Shown: positions 17,616 through 26,661 of the stretch, in pieces
How positions within the stretch are numbered: position 1 is the stretch's first letter
Layout of the letters: the number at the start of each line of letters is the position of its first letter
Source: Gammaproteobacteria bacterium
Lineage (GTDB): Bacteria; Pseudomonadota; Gammaproteobacteria; Nevskiales; Nevskiaceae
Direction: 5' to 3'
Assembly: GCA_026398815.1 (NCBI GenBank)
Contig: JAPLSA010000005.1
Span: 124,001-188,000 of the forward strand
DNA: 64,000 nt
Made by a program: the position numbers and the translations under genes
Notes under the pieces: model-generated
What the model was told of the DNA's origin: nothing
What the model saw: the letters and a program-made list of their open reading frames with translations, nothing else
The model's database searches: none

Positions 17616-17652
17616 CGGGTCTTGTCTCGACAGGTGAACGGCAGACGGGCGC

Positions 17653-19065
17653 TCAGGCGGCGCCCTTGATGGCGAGCGTGCGGAACAGCGCGGCCCGGGC
17701 GTTGAGTTCGACATCCAGCGTGGCCAGCATGATGAACACGCCGCCGAGCCGGCGGTGCAGGAACACGATCTCGCGCGGCGGCACGCGGAAATAGCGCGAC
17801 AGCGCATTGCGCGCCGCGACATTGGCGGCCCGCATCGGCAGCCGGCTCGCCCCCCAGCGGTACTCGCCGGCCGCGTTGCGCAGCTCCTTCGGCGTGCGCG
17901 GATCATCGGCGGCGTTGAACGGCTCGGTGATCAGCTCGCACATGTCGAGGAAATCGTTCTTCACCTGATCCGGGAACTGCCCCTGCATCAGGCCGATGTC
18001 GATCGCACCTTTCAGCGCCCGTGGCCGGTCCTGCAGCGCCGCACCGGCGACCAGTTCGCCATAGGCGTCGATGAAGCCGCGCTCGAATTCGCGGGTGGCG
18101 CCGAAATCCAGCAGCACGATCCGGTCGTCTTCCTCACGCTCGCCGAGCCGGAAACGGTAGTTGCCGAAGTTCGGATCGCTCTGCACCACGCCCCAGTCGA
18201 AGAACTCCTCGAGGAACAGATCGAGGAAAGCGGCGCCGAAGCGGTTGCGGCGCGCCTGCGACAGCGACAGCAGCGCCGGATCGCGGACCGCGACCCCGCG
18301 CTCGTAGGTGGTGGTCAGCACGGCGTCGGCGGAGTACTCGCGCAGCACCTTCGGCACCACGAAGCGGCGATCGGCGGCCAGCCGGCGGCCGAAGTCTTCG
18401 GTGAACTCGGCCTCGGCGCGGTAGTCGACCTCGCGCTTGAGCATGTCGCGAACCTCGGCGAAGGTCGGCTCCAGATCGATTTCCTTCGGCGCCAGCCGGG
18501 TCATCGCCAAGAGCCGCGACAGGGTGCGGATGTCGCTGTCAATCGAATCGGCGACGCCGGGATACTGGATCTTGACCACCAGTTCCAGGCCGTCGGACTT
18601 GCGCCGCGCCCGATGCGCCTGGCCGAGGCTGGCGGCGGCGATCGGATCGGGGTCCACCTCCAGCTCGGCCAGCCGCTTGCGGCCGAGGCTGCGTTCAAGC
18701 GCCGGGCCGACCACCTTCCAGTCGACCGGCGGCGTGTCGTCCTGCAGGCTGGCCAGCACCTCGACCGCTTCTTCGGGCAAAAAATACTGGCCGAACAGCG
18801 ACATCATCTGGCCGGCCTTCATGACGCTGCCCTTGAGCTTGCCCAGCTCGTCAGCCAGCACCTGGGCTTGCTTGCGATAGAACGCCCGGTTGGCGTCGGT
18901 CTTCTCGACCTCGCCCCGGAAGATGTTCATCAGCGAGTGGGCGACGATCTTGGTGCCGGCGCCAAAGCCGAGCTTGGTCAGCGCGATGTTGCGTTCGAAC
19001 GGACGGGTCTTCAGCGATGACAGGCTGGGCTTGTGCGGCGGCTTGTTCGAGGAATCGGAATCCAT
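17653..19065 (-). CDS. ABC1/UbiB-family atypical protein kinase (AarF/ADCK type)
   Basis: 470 residues. All hallmarks of the ABC1 family are present: the KxGQ motif as KAGQ at 83-86, the Ala-rich nucleotide loop AAASLGQAHRA (about 143-153), the lysine stretch VVKIQYPG, the ExD motif Glu212-Val-Asp, the catalytic loop DPNFGN at 297-302 and the metal-binding DFG at 320-322. Family members behave as ATPases or unorthodox kinases and support coenzyme Q biosynthesis or lipid homeostasis. There is no C-terminal pair of membrane helices as in E. coli UbiB, so this is an AarF/ADCK-like paralogue rather than UbiB. It heads an operon with DUF2505 and DUF2970 genes. ATG 19065 chosen: upstream codons in frame lie in the response-regulator gene. 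Confidence 0.92.
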   Translation of the reverse strand: MDSDSSNKPPHKPSLSSLKTRPFERNIALTKLGFGAGTKIVAHSLMNIFRGEVEKTDANRAFYRKQAQVLADELGKLKGSVMKAGQMMSLFGQYFLPEEAVEVLASLQDDTPPVDWKVVGPALERSLGRKRLAELEVDPDPIAAASLGQAHRARRKSDGLELVVKIQYPGVADSIDSDIRTLSRLLAMTRLAPKEIDLEPTFAEVRDMLKREVDYRAEAEFTEDFGRRLAADRRFVVPKVLREYSADAVLTTTYERGVAVRDPALLSLSQARRNRFGAAFLDLFLEEFFDWGVVQSDPNFGNYRFRLGEREEDDRIVLLDFGATREFERGFIDAYGELVAGAALQDRPRALKGAIDIGLMQGQFPDQVKNDFLDMCELITEPFNAADDPRTPKELRNAAGEYRWGASRLPMRAANVAARNALSRYFRVPPREIVFLHRRLGGVFIMLATLDVELNARAALFRTLAIKGAA

Positions 19066-19112
19066 TGACCGGCAGGCAACCCTGGTGCGTTCTCGGTGAA
19101 CAGTCGCGCATT

Positions 19113-20468
19113 CTACCGGCTGTCGGGCTTGTCTCCGGCGATCCCGAAACGCTCCATGCGCCGGTACAGCGCCTGCCGCGACAGGCCCAGCGACTGCGCC
19201 GCCCGGCTGACCATGCCGCCGGCCCTGGCCAGCGCGGCCAGCACCGCTTCCCGCGAAGGATCGTCGAGCGAGCGTGCCACCGGCCGCGGCTGCACCTGCA
19301 GGCCGAGATCTGCCGGCTGGATCAGCGCCTCCCGGCACAGTAGCCGGGCGCGTTCCAGCACGTTCTTCAGCTCGCGGACATTGCCCGGCCAGCTGTGCTG
19401 GTGCAGCAGCTCGCGGGCCTCGGCGGAGAGACGCACGCCGCTGTCCTCGAGGAAGGCTTCGGCCAGCGCGTCGACATCGTCCATCCGTTCGGCGAGCGGC
19501 GGCAGCTGCAGTTCGATGACATTGAGCCGGTAGTACAGGTCCTCGCGGAAGCGGCCGTCGCGGATCATCTGCGGCAGGTCCGAATTGGTCGCGCTCAGCA
19601 CCCGCACCCGCGCCTTGCGGATGCGGTTCGAGCCGAGCCGCTGGTAGTCGCCGGTCTCCAGCACCCGCAGCAGCTTGACCTGGCCGGCCAGCGGCAGGTT
19701 GCCGATCTCATCCAGAAACAGCGTGCCGCCGTCGGCCTGTTCGAAACGGCCTTCGCGGGCGCGCGTCGAACCGGTGTAGGCACCGGCCTCGGCGCCGAAC
19801 AACTCGGCCTCGGCCAGCTCGCTCGGCAGCGCACCGCAGTTGACCGCCACGAACGGCCCGGCCTTGACCGCCGAGTTGACGTGGATGATCTGGGCGATGC
19901 GCTCCTTGCCGGCGCCGTTCGGCCCGGTGACCAGCACCGGCGCGTTCGAGCGGGCGATCTGGCAGGCCATCGTCACCACCCGCTCGGTGGCATCGGCGGC
20001 GTAGACCAGGCCGCAGAGATCGAAGCGCGCCGCCAGCTGTTCGCGCCTGCGGTTGCGCTCGGTGCGGCGGCGGCTGGCATCGCGGGACGCTTCCGCCAGC
20101 TCCAGCAGGTTTTCGACGGTGGCCAGCAGCTTGGCATCGTCCCAGGGCTTGGCCAGGTAGTCGGCCGCACCGGCCTTGACCAGTTCGACCGCCGTGGCCA
20201 GATCGGTCCAGGCGGTCAGCAGGATCACCGGCAGGTCCGGATTGCGGGCGCGGATGGCGTGGAACAGCGCCGCGCCTTCGGCTCCGGAGGTGGTGTCGGC
20301 AGTGAAGTTCATGTCGGCCACCACCAGACTGACCGGCGTGCGGCTCAGCAGCTCCAGCCCGGCGTCCGGCGAGGCGGCCGTCAACGCCTGGATGTCGTGG
20401 AGCGAGAACAGCAGGCTCAGCGCCTCGCAGACCCCGGGGTTGTCATCGATGATCAGGATGGTGCGCAT
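19113..20468 (-). CDS. Sigma54-dependent response regulator (receiver-AAA+-Fis)
   Basis: 451 residues. The receiver domain has the acidic pair at 8-9, phosphoacceptor Asp52, Thr85 and Lys107. A linker helix leads to an AAA+ domain with a Walker A of unusual form (GPNGAGKE, 182-189, instead of GESGTGKE), a sigma54-contact loop GAYTGS at 229-234 instead of GAFTGA, Walker B LFLDEIG, and the arginine-finger region. It ends in a Fis-type helix-turn-helix. No histidine kinase is encoded nearby. In related bacteria regulators of this subtype accompany MacB/FtsX/HlyD exporter operons; one such operon starts 8.7 kb away in this window behind a sigma54 promoter. It probably activates that operon. The altered loop could lower sigma54 engagement. 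Confidence 0.92.
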   Translation of the reverse strand: MRTILIIDDNPGVCEALSLLFSLHDIQALTAASPDAGLELLSRTPVSLVVADMNFTADTTSGAEGAALFHAIRARNPDLPVILLTAWTDLATAVELVKAGAADYLAKPWDDAKLLATVENLLELAEASRDASRRRTERNRRREQLAARFDLCGLVYAADATERVVTMACQIARSNAPVLVTGPNGAGKERIAQIIHVNSAVKAGPFVAVNCGALPSELAEAELFGAEAGAYTGSTRAREGRFEQADGGTLFLDEIGNLPLAGQVKLLRVLETGDYQRLGSNRIRKARVRVLSATNSDLPQMIRDGRFREDLYYRLNVIELQLPPLAERMDDVDALAEAFLEDSGVRLSAEARELLHQHSWPGNVRELKNVLERARLLCREALIQPADLGLQVQPRPVARSLDDPSREAVLAALARAGGMVSRAAQSLGLSRQALYRRMERFGIAGDKPDSR

Positions 20469-20644
20469 GGCGATTCGGGCGCGGCGGCAGGTCGCCGTAT
20501 TGTCGTCGAAGCCGCGCCATCGGCGCGCCTGATGGAGACCGCAATGATCCATGCGGCCGCCTTGTCCGAATTGTCAGACAGGTTTGGAAAATGCTGTCGT
20601 CAATTCGTCTTGACAAGCTTCCGGCCGACGGGCCAACCTGCGAC
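20469..20644. other. Intergenic region before the cobalamin riboswitch
   Basis: Divergent promoters for the response regulator (minus) and the riboswitch transcript (plus) must lie here. A perfect TTGACA is present at 20610-20615 on the plus strand, but the matching -10 position is GC-rich and poor. TGTCCGA and TCAGACA half-sites occur around 20562-20580 and recall the palindromes upstream of the exporter operon. No gene is seen. Confidence 0.4.
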
Positions 20645-20830
20645 CGCTTCGGTCATTCGGGGGCCGTCATCCCCGGATGCCAAGAGGGAATCCGGTGCGC
20701 TGGTCGACAGTCATTCCGGAGCTGCCCCCGCAACTGTAAGCGGTGAGTTCGCGTTCCATGCACGCCACGGGTGCCTCGGCATCGGGAAGGCCGCAACGCA
20801 ACGACGACCCGCAAGCCAGGAGACCTGCCG
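20645..20830 (+). ncRNA. Cobalamin riboswitch
   Basis: The plus strand carries the conserved blocks of the adenosylcobalamin-class riboswitch in order and spacing: a 5' GG/CGGGG-CCCCGG stem (20651-20681), AGAGGGAA (20683-20690), CCGGTG (20692-20697), GCTGCCCCCGC (20721-20731) with AACTGTAAGCGG (20732-20743), GCCAC (20764-20768), GGGAAGGC (20784-20791), GACCCGC (20806-20812) and AGCCAGGAGACCTGCC (20814-20829). The only downstream gene on this strand is the BLUF photoreceptor, whose AGGGG ribosome site is about 110 bases further on. No T-rich terminator follows, so control is more likely at translation or through Rho. Boundaries are approximate. Confidence 0.95.
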
Positions 20831-20952
20831 ACGCAAGAACAATAGTCCTCGGGCGGGGTGCACCGGCCGGACGCTTTCCCGATACTGGCGCCCGCCAGCA
20901 CCGGGGCGCGTTTGCCGGGCTGCTCGGGACAACAGTGCTGAGGGGACACACC

Positions 20953-22230
20953 GTGCAGACATCACGCTCATCGACAACCGAATCCTTGCGGGTCCGCGAC
21001 GCGGTTGCGCCTGCTCTCTGGTCGCTGGTCTACCACAGCCAGGTTCGCCGGCCGATGTCCGACGATGACCTGGCCCGTCTGCAGCGGGCCGCCGCCGCGC
21101 GCAACCGCGCCGAAGGGCTGACCGGCCTGCTGATCTACGACAACGGCCGCTTCTTCCAGTGGCTCGAAGGCCCGGAGGAAAGCCTCGAAAAAGTCTGGCA
21201 GTCGATCCAGCGTGATCCCCGCCACGGCGCGATCGACCTGCTCGGCCGCACCCAGACGCCGGTGCGCTGCTTCGGCGAATGGGACATGAAGCTGTCGACC
21301 CGCAGCCTGACGCAGCAGAAGACCAACGCCGGTTTCATCCACCTGCCGCCGACCCTGATCGACACGCTGAACCGTCGCCCGCATGCCGCCGCCGAACTGC
21401 TGGCGTCGATGGCGATCCGCTCGCCGGTGGTGATCGCCCGCGAGCCCTTGCTGGTCGGTGGAGGCGGCCGGGCACCCTTGCCGCGACCGAAGCACGATGT
21501 GCTCAAGAACGTCGTCGAATCGGTGCTGGTGCCGCAGCTGGCCGCCCTGCATGTCGACAGCGTGACGCTGCCGGCCGTCGACCCGCGCATCGCCGAACTC
21601 GCCCGCCTGCTGGTCGCCACCGATCCGGAAAGCGGCCTGGCGCGGATGGCCGAGCTGCAGGCGCTGTCGCAGTCGATCAGCGTGCTGAGCCGCGATCTCT
21701 ACGAGCCGCTGGCGCGCAGCCTCGGCGACCTGTGGATCGACGACGACTGCACCGAGCTGGAAATGACCGTGGCGCTGTGCCGCGTGCAATCGGCGATGCG
21801 CCAGTCGACCAGCGCCGCGCAACGGCTGCCGGTGGCGAATCTTCCGGCCGTGCTGGTGACGCCGCAGCCGGGCGAGCTGCATCGGCTCGGCGCCAGCCTC
21901 GACGCCGAAGTGCTGTGGCAGGCCGGCTGGAACACGCAGTACGAGGCGCCGGCCACCGACGCGGCGCTCGAACAGCTGGTGGCCGACACCTGGTTCGATG
22001 CCCTCGACCTGTCGCTCAGCTCCTCGCTGCACCGCGAGCAGTGGCTGCCGCGAATGGCGCAGACCATCCGCCATGTTCGCGATGCATCCCGCAATCCTCA
22101 GCTGGTGGTGGTGGTCGGCGGCCGGGTGTTCCACGAACGCGAGGAAACCGGCACCGACATCGGCGCCGACGCCGGCAACCGTTCGGCACCGCTGCTGGCG
22201 GCCAAGATCATGGCGTCGCTGAAGCGCTGA
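20953..22230 (+). CDS. BLUF photoreceptor with AppA/PpaA-like cobalamin- or heme-binding domain
   Basis: 425 residues from GTG 20953, which has AGGGG seven bases upstream. Residues about 21-115 are a BLUF domain that binds FAD and senses blue light, with Tyr27, Asn51, Gln69 and Trp110/Met112 at the photocycle positions and the FFQWLEGP and RDPRHGAI blocks. A linker leads to a helical bundle (LARSLGDLWIDDDCTELEMT, 254-273) and a B12-binding-like Rossmann domain with GELHRLG (Glu308-x-His310-x-x-Gly313), a variant of DxHxxG, and VVVVGG (385-390). This arrangement matches AppA of purple bacteria, whose SCHIC domain binds heme, and relatives PpaA/AerR that bind cobalamin. No DNA-binding domain is present, so it should act on a partner repressor. 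It is preceded by a cobalamin riboswitch, which suggests that its own ligand, or B12 status, sets its level. Confidence 0.92.
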   Translation: MQTSRSSTTESLRVRDAVAPALWSLVYHSQVRRPMSDDDLARLQRAAAARNRAEGLTGLLIYDNGRFFQWLEGPEESLEKVWQSIQRDPRHGAIDLLGRTQTPVRCFGEWDMKLSTRSLTQQKTNAGFIHLPPTLIDTLNRRPHAAAELLASMAIRSPVVIAREPLLVGGGGRAPLPRPKHDVLKNVVESVLVPQLAALHVDSVTLPAVDPRIAELARLLVATDPESGLARMAELQALSQSISVLSRDLYEPLARSLGDLWIDDDCTELEMTVALCRVQSAMRQSTSAAQRLPVANLPAVLVTPQPGELHRLGASLDAEVLWQAGWNTQYEAPATDAALEQLVADTWFDALDLSLSSSLHREQWLPRMAQTIRHVRDASRNPQLVVVVGGRVFHEREETGTDIGADAGNRSAPLLAAKIMASLKR

Positions 22231-22262
22231 GCAGCGACCGCCGCCCCGCCTCGCTGGCCTGC

Positions 22263-24065
22263 TCAGCGCGAGGTCATCAGCCAGTGGTGAACGCGCTCGC
22301 TGAGCGCATCCAGCGGCAGCGCGCCACCGCCGAGCACCACATCGTGGAACTGGCGGATGTCGAAGCGATCGCCGAGCGAGGCCTTCGCCTCCTCGCGCAG
22401 CGCCAGGATGCGCAGCTGGCCGAGCTTGTAGGCCAGCGCCTGGCCCGGCCAGGCGATGTAGCGATCGGTTTCCGACTGCAGGTCCGGTTCGTCGTCCGAG
22501 GAATGGGCGTGAAACCAGTCGACCATCTGCTGGCGCGTCCAGTGCCGGTCGTGCACGCCGGTATCGAGCACCAGGCGATTGGCGCGCAGCAGCTCGTCTG
22601 ACAGGCGGCCGTAATCGCTGAGCGGCTCGGTATAGAAACCGACGTCCTTGCCGAGCTGCTCCGAATACAGCGCCCAGCCCTCGACATAGGCGGTGTAGCC
22701 GCCCTGCTGCCGGAACGGCGGCAGCTCCGGCAAGGTCTGCGCGATCGACACCTGCATGTGATGGCCGGGCGAGCCTTCATGGAAGGCAGTGGATTCGATG
22801 GTCAGCAGCGAGCGGTGCGTGAAATCGCCGGTGTTGACGTAGATCAGGCCGGGCCGCTTGCCGTCTGGCGAGCCTTGCAGATACGAAGCACCCGGCGCTT
22901 CCTGCTCGCGGTAGGCCTCGACCGCACGCACCTGCACCGCTGCCTTCGGCAGCAGGCCGAACAGCTTCGGCAGCATCGGCGCCATCTGCGCGTTGTACTG
23001 CCGGTAGCGGTCGAGGATCTGTTCCGGCGAACTGGCGAAGGTGTCGCGATCCTGCTTCAGCGCAGCGCGAAAGCTGGCCAGATCGTCGTAGCCGAAGCGC
23101 CGCGCGATCGCCGCCTGCTCGGCCTCGATGCGCGCCACTTCCTTGAGCCCCAGTTCGTGGATCGCCTTCGGGCTCAGGTCGGTGCTGGTCTGGCTGCGCA
23201 CCAGGTAGCGGTACAGCGTCTCGCCGTTCGGCAGCGCCCAGATGCCGGGCTGCAGCCGCCCGCGCGGCGCGTAGTCGCGGCGGACGAACTGCGCCAGCCG
23301 CCGGTAGGCCGGGCGCACCTTGCCGTCGATCGCAGCGATGATCGCCGCCTTGAGCCGGGCGCGATCGGCAGCCGCGATGCCCTCCGGCATCCGCGCCAGC
23401 GGCGACGCGAAGGCGCTGTCGAGCCCCGCCGGCCTGGCGATCGACTCGCATTGCACGACCACCTTTTCGAGCAGGAACTTCGGCGGCACCAGCCCGGCCG
23501 CGAGACCGGCGCGCGACAGCGCGATTAGCTGGTCGATCTGCGCCGGCATCGCGTTCAGGCGCGCCAGCCAGTCCTCGTAGTGCCGCACGCTGTCGGTCGG
23601 CACCACGGCGGCGAACTGCGGGTATTGCAGCTGCGCGCCGTTGGTCTGGTCCAGCGGCATCAGGTTCAGCTTCAGCCGCAGGCTTTCCAGCGCATCGCGC
23701 AGCTGATCGATCATCAGCGTGCGGTTCAGCTGCTCGACGTCCGGGAAGTCGCGGCTGTCGATGGCCTCGAAGCGCGCCAGCCAGTTCGCCAGCGAGACTT
23801 GCCGCGCCGCGCTGGCGGCCAGCGAGTTGTCGCTCCAGCGGTCGTTGTAGCGATCGTCGCCCAGCACGGTCGCGAATTCCGGGCTTTGCCGCAGCGTGTC
23901 CTGCCACTGTTCCGCAAGCAGCCGGTCAAGCGCCTGCCGGCGGGCTTCCAGCGTCGGCGCCGGATCGTCGGCGCGGGCGGCGGGAGCACTCAGCCAGATG
24001 CCGCCGAGCAGCAGAAGCAGCACGGAGAGGAAGCGGCGTGCGGTGCGGGTCATCGGCTGGAGCAT
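22263..24065 (-). CDS. DUF885 family secreted metallopeptidase
   Basis: 600 residues with an N-terminal signal peptide ending near ARA-DD. The DUF885 signature HEGSPGHH occurs at 429-436 and contains a HExxxGHH zinc-binding arrangement; a downstream Glu in YVEGWALYSE probably completes the site. Characterised relatives are carboxypeptidase-like enzymes, and bacterial members are mostly periplasmic or lipid-anchored. It is the last gene of the HlyD-MacB-FtsX operon, 27 bases after the second permease, so it may act on the exported substrate or on damaged envelope peptides. Start M1 used; an ATG four codons later is equally possible. It converges with the BLUF gene with 32 bases between them. 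Confidence 0.88.
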   Translation of the reverse strand: MLQPMTRTARRFLSVLLLLLGGIWLSAPAARADDPAPTLEARRQALDRLLAEQWQDTLRQSPEFATVLGDDRYNDRWSDNSLAASAARQVSLANWLARFEAIDSRDFPDVEQLNRTLMIDQLRDALESLRLKLNLMPLDQTNGAQLQYPQFAAVVPTDSVRHYEDWLARLNAMPAQIDQLIALSRAGLAAGLVPPKFLLEKVVVQCESIARPAGLDSAFASPLARMPEGIAAADRARLKAAIIAAIDGKVRPAYRRLAQFVRRDYAPRGRLQPGIWALPNGETLYRYLVRSQTSTDLSPKAIHELGLKEVARIEAEQAAIARRFGYDDLASFRAALKQDRDTFASSPEQILDRYRQYNAQMAPMLPKLFGLLPKAAVQVRAVEAYREQEAPGASYLQGSPDGKRPGLIYVNTGDFTHRSLLTIESTAFHEGSPGHHMQVSIAQTLPELPPFRQQGGYTAYVEGWALYSEQLGKDVGFYTEPLSDYGRLSDELLRANRLVLDTGVHDRHWTRQQMVDWFHAHSSDDEPDLQSETDRYIAWPGQALAYKLGQLRILALREEAKASLGDRFDIRQFHDVVLGGGALPLDALSERVHHWLMTSR

Positions 24066-24092
24066 GGATTCAGATCAGGGTGGCGGGCGGCA

Positions 24093-25307
24093 TCAGACCG
24101 AGCGTGTCGCCATCGCCGGCGGCACCCGGGATGCGCGCCGCGCTGGCCCCAGCACCGCCAGCTGACCGAGTAGCCACAGGCTCAGACAGCCGACCGGAAC
24201 GTAGTACCACGGCATCGCCTGGGTCTGGTAGTGGCGGATCAGCCAGACGTTGAAGCCGTAGGCCAGCGCGGTGCCGAGCAGCAGCCCGATGCTGGTGATG
24301 ACGAAGTTCTCGGCCAGGAAGTAGCGCAGGATCGCGCCGCGCGTCGCGCCCAGTGCGCGCCGGGTGCCGATCTGCTTGGTCCGCAGGGTGACCCAGAAAC
24401 TGGCCATGCCGACGATGCCGAGCGCGGTGATGACCAGCAGCGACGCGATCACCACGCCGAGGATGATCATCATCGCCCGGTCGCCGGCATAGGCCTCGGC
24501 GCGCACTTTCTCGAGCGTCTTGCCTTCGCGGACGATGCGGCTCGGATTGATCTCGGCCAGCTTCGCCTCGGCCGCTTTCATCACGGCATCGCGCTGCCCC
24601 GGCGCGGCACGGATGATGTAGCGGGTGAACGCGCCTTCGTTGATGACTTCCGGCAGCACGGTGGCGAACTCGACGACCTCCTCGTTGTGCACCCACGGCG
24701 CCTGCAGGCGGTCGATGACGCCGATCACCGTTGAGGCCTCGGCCTCGGTATCCAGCCACACAGTCTTGCCGACCGGGTCCTGCCCCGGCCACAGCTTGTG
24801 GCCGAGCGCGCGGGTGATGATGATCACCGGCGGCCAGCCTGCGGTCTTGCGGGTGCGCTCGCCGAGTTCCTCGGGCCGGTACAGACGTCCGGCAATCAGC
24901 TGCGCGCCCATCGCCGCCAGGGCCTGATCGTCGCTGAAGTACATCGCCGAATAGGCCGACGAGGTCTTCTGCTCCCGGGTCAGCGACAGCCCTGAACTCC
25001 AGCCGCCGTTGGTCATCGGCAGCGAGTTGATCGGCGCTGCCGCCACCACGCCAGGCAGCGCGCGCAGCATGGCCAGATCGTCGGCGATCGCGTTCTTCAG
25101 GTTGAAGTCGGCGCCGAAGCCGATCGAGGCGAGGATGAAGGTGTCGGCCTCGTTCATGCCGCTCGGGCGCTCCATCAGCGCCGCCCGCTCGCTGATGATG
25201 AACAGGCTGTTGCAGACGATCGCCAGGGTCAGCGCGATCTGCAGGCCCAGCAGCACCAGCGCCACGCGGGAGCGCATCAGCGCCGACAGGATCGGTCGAA
25301 GTTCCAT
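24093..25307 (-). CDS. ABC transporter permease, FtsX/MacB type (second subunit)
   Basis: 404 residues. One N-terminal transmembrane segment (about 15-36), a large periplasmic MacB_PCD-like domain, then three C-terminal transmembrane segments (from about 285) with the FtsX coupling-helix region LRTKQIGTRRALGATRGAILRY. MacB-type permeases work as mechanotransmitters: ATP hydrolysis in the cytosol drives movement of the periplasmic domain to push substrates out or release lipoproteins. Located ten bases after the partner permease, so the transporter is probably a heterodimer using the single ATPase encoded two genes upstream. Substrate unknown. No outer-membrane TolC homologue is encoded nearby. 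Confidence 0.92.
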   Translation of the reverse strand: MELRPILSALMRSRVALVLLGLQIALTLAIVCNSLFIISERAALMERPSGMNEADTFILASIGFGADFNLKNAIADDLAMLRALPGVVAAAPINSLPMTNGGWSSGLSLTREQKTSSAYSAMYFSDDQALAAMGAQLIAGRLYRPEELGERTRKTAGWPPVIIITRALGHKLWPGQDPVGKTVWLDTEAEASTVIGVIDRLQAPWVHNEEVVEFATVLPEVINEGAFTRYIIRAAPGQRDAVMKAAEAKLAEINPSRIVREGKTLEKVRAEAYAGDRAMMIILGVVIASLLVITALGIVGMASFWVTLRTKQIGTRRALGATRGAILRYFLAENFVITSIGLLLGTALAYGFNVWLIRHYQTQAMPWYYVPVGCLSLWLLGQLAVLGPARRASRVPPAMATRSV

Positions 25308-25317
25308 GCGCGTTCTC

Positions 25318-26640
25318 CTACTGGGTCTTGAGCTGGGAAGCCGGCTGCACGCGACAGGCGCGCCAGGTCGGGAACAGGCCGGCCAGCGTGGCCGACAGCA
25401 CCGACAGCAGCAGGGTCAGCGCGACCATCGTCCAGTCCAGTTCGGTGATGGTCTTGAACTCGCTGTACAGCGCGCGCACGCCCATCAAGCCGAGGCCGGT
25501 CAGCGCCAGGCCGACCACGCCGCCGCTGATGCCGACCACGCCGGCCTCGACGAGATGCTGCATGAATAACTGGCGGCGGCTGGCGCCGAGCGCCCGGCGC
25601 AGGCCGATCTCGCCACTTTTGCGCATGAACTTGGCCAGCAGCAGGCCCACGGTGTTGACCAGGCAAACGGCCAGGAACGCGAAGGCCAGCCCGACCTGGA
25701 TCTCGACATCGCGCGACACCACCTCCTGCAGCGCGATCCATTCGTTGACGTCCGGCAGCAGGGTCGCCAGCGGGCGCTCGAAGCGGCCCAGCTTCTTCTG
25801 CTCCATCACGTAGGCATCGAGAAAGCGCTTGTACTCCGCTTCCCGCGCCGGGCTGTCGAGCTGCACCCAGAACTGGATCCAGATGCAGTCGGAGGCCAGG
25901 TAGCCTTCCCAGCTCGGCGCCGGCGCCTTGAAGCAGCTGTTGTTGCCGGACGACTGCACGCGCAGGTCGATCGCGGTGGTGAACGGAATGAAGGCTTCCT
26001 CGGGTTCGGTCAGCGCGCCGACCGTCAGATCGAAGTACTTGACTCTCGGCTGCCAGCGGTCGAGCACGCCGACCACGGTGTAGTCGACGCCGTCGAAGCG
26101 CACCGTCCGGCCCGTGGAGTCGGCGCCGCCGAACAGCTTTTCGTTGGTGGCCCGGGTCAGCACCGTGACCCGCGCCCGCGCCTCGTCCTGCTCGCGGCTC
26201 CACGGCCCGCCATAGCGGAACGGCGGTTCGAACATCGGGAAGAAGTCGTTGTAGGTCGCCCGGCCGAGGGCCAGGTAGGGCTTGATCTCCGGTCCGCCGC
26301 CGTCGCCGGCCGGCTGCACCGGCAGCACCACCTTGTACATCGCCACCTGCCGATCGGCCTTGCCGGCCGCCATCAGCGCCGTGGCGTCGAGATAGGTCAG
26401 CTGGTCCGGCAGCCGGCCCTTTTCCTCGTCATAGGCCTGGTTGATGTCCCAGTTGTCGAGCTGCACGACGTGCAGCCGGTCGGACTTCCACGGAATCGGG
26501 TCGCTGCCCATCAGATGGAACACCGTCAGGCTGGTCATGCTGGCGGCGATGCCGAGCGCGATGCCGAACACCATCAGTGCGGTCAGCACCGGGTTGCGGC
26601 GCAGGCTGCGGAGGCCGAGGTTGAGGTAGTAGCCGAACAT
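25318..26640 (-). CDS. ABC transporter permease, FtsX/MacB type (first subunit)
   Basis: 440 residues. It has an N-terminal cytosolic amphipathic stretch LNLGLRSLRRNPVLT, a first transmembrane segment (about 19-38), a periplasmic MacB_PCD domain (about 40-315), and three C-terminal transmembrane helices with the coupling segment MRKSGEIGLRRALGASRRQLFMQH. The ending PTWRACRVQPASQLK is typical of MacB/LolE-like permeases. It lies 21 bases after the ATPase gene and 10 bases before the second permease. Two cysteines in the periplasmic part (about 240 and 255) may form a disulphide. Together with the HlyD adaptor this looks like a MacAB-like tripartite exporter with two different permease chains. 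Confidence 0.93.
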   Translation of the reverse strand: MFGYYLNLGLRSLRRNPVLTALMVFGIALGIAASMTSLTVFHLMGSDPIPWKSDRLHVVQLDNWDINQAYDEEKGRLPDQLTYLDATALMAAGKADRQVAMYKVVLPVQPAGDGGGPEIKPYLALGRATYNDFFPMFEPPFRYGGPWSREQDEARARVTVLTRATNEKLFGGADSTGRTVRFDGVDYTVVGVLDRWQPRVKYFDLTVGALTEPEEAFIPFTTAIDLRVQSSGNNSCFKAPAPSWEGYLASDCIWIQFWVQLDSPAREAEYKRFLDAYVMEQKKLGRFERPLATLLPDVNEWIALQEVVSRDVEIQVGLAFAFLAVCLVNTVGLLLAKFMRKSGEIGLRRALGASRRQLFMQHLVEAGVVGISGGVVGLALTGLGLMGVRALYSEFKTITELDWTMVALTLLLSVLSATLAGLFPTWRACRVQPASQLKTQ

Positions 26641-26661
26641 GGTCGTGCGCTCCCTGCCCGT

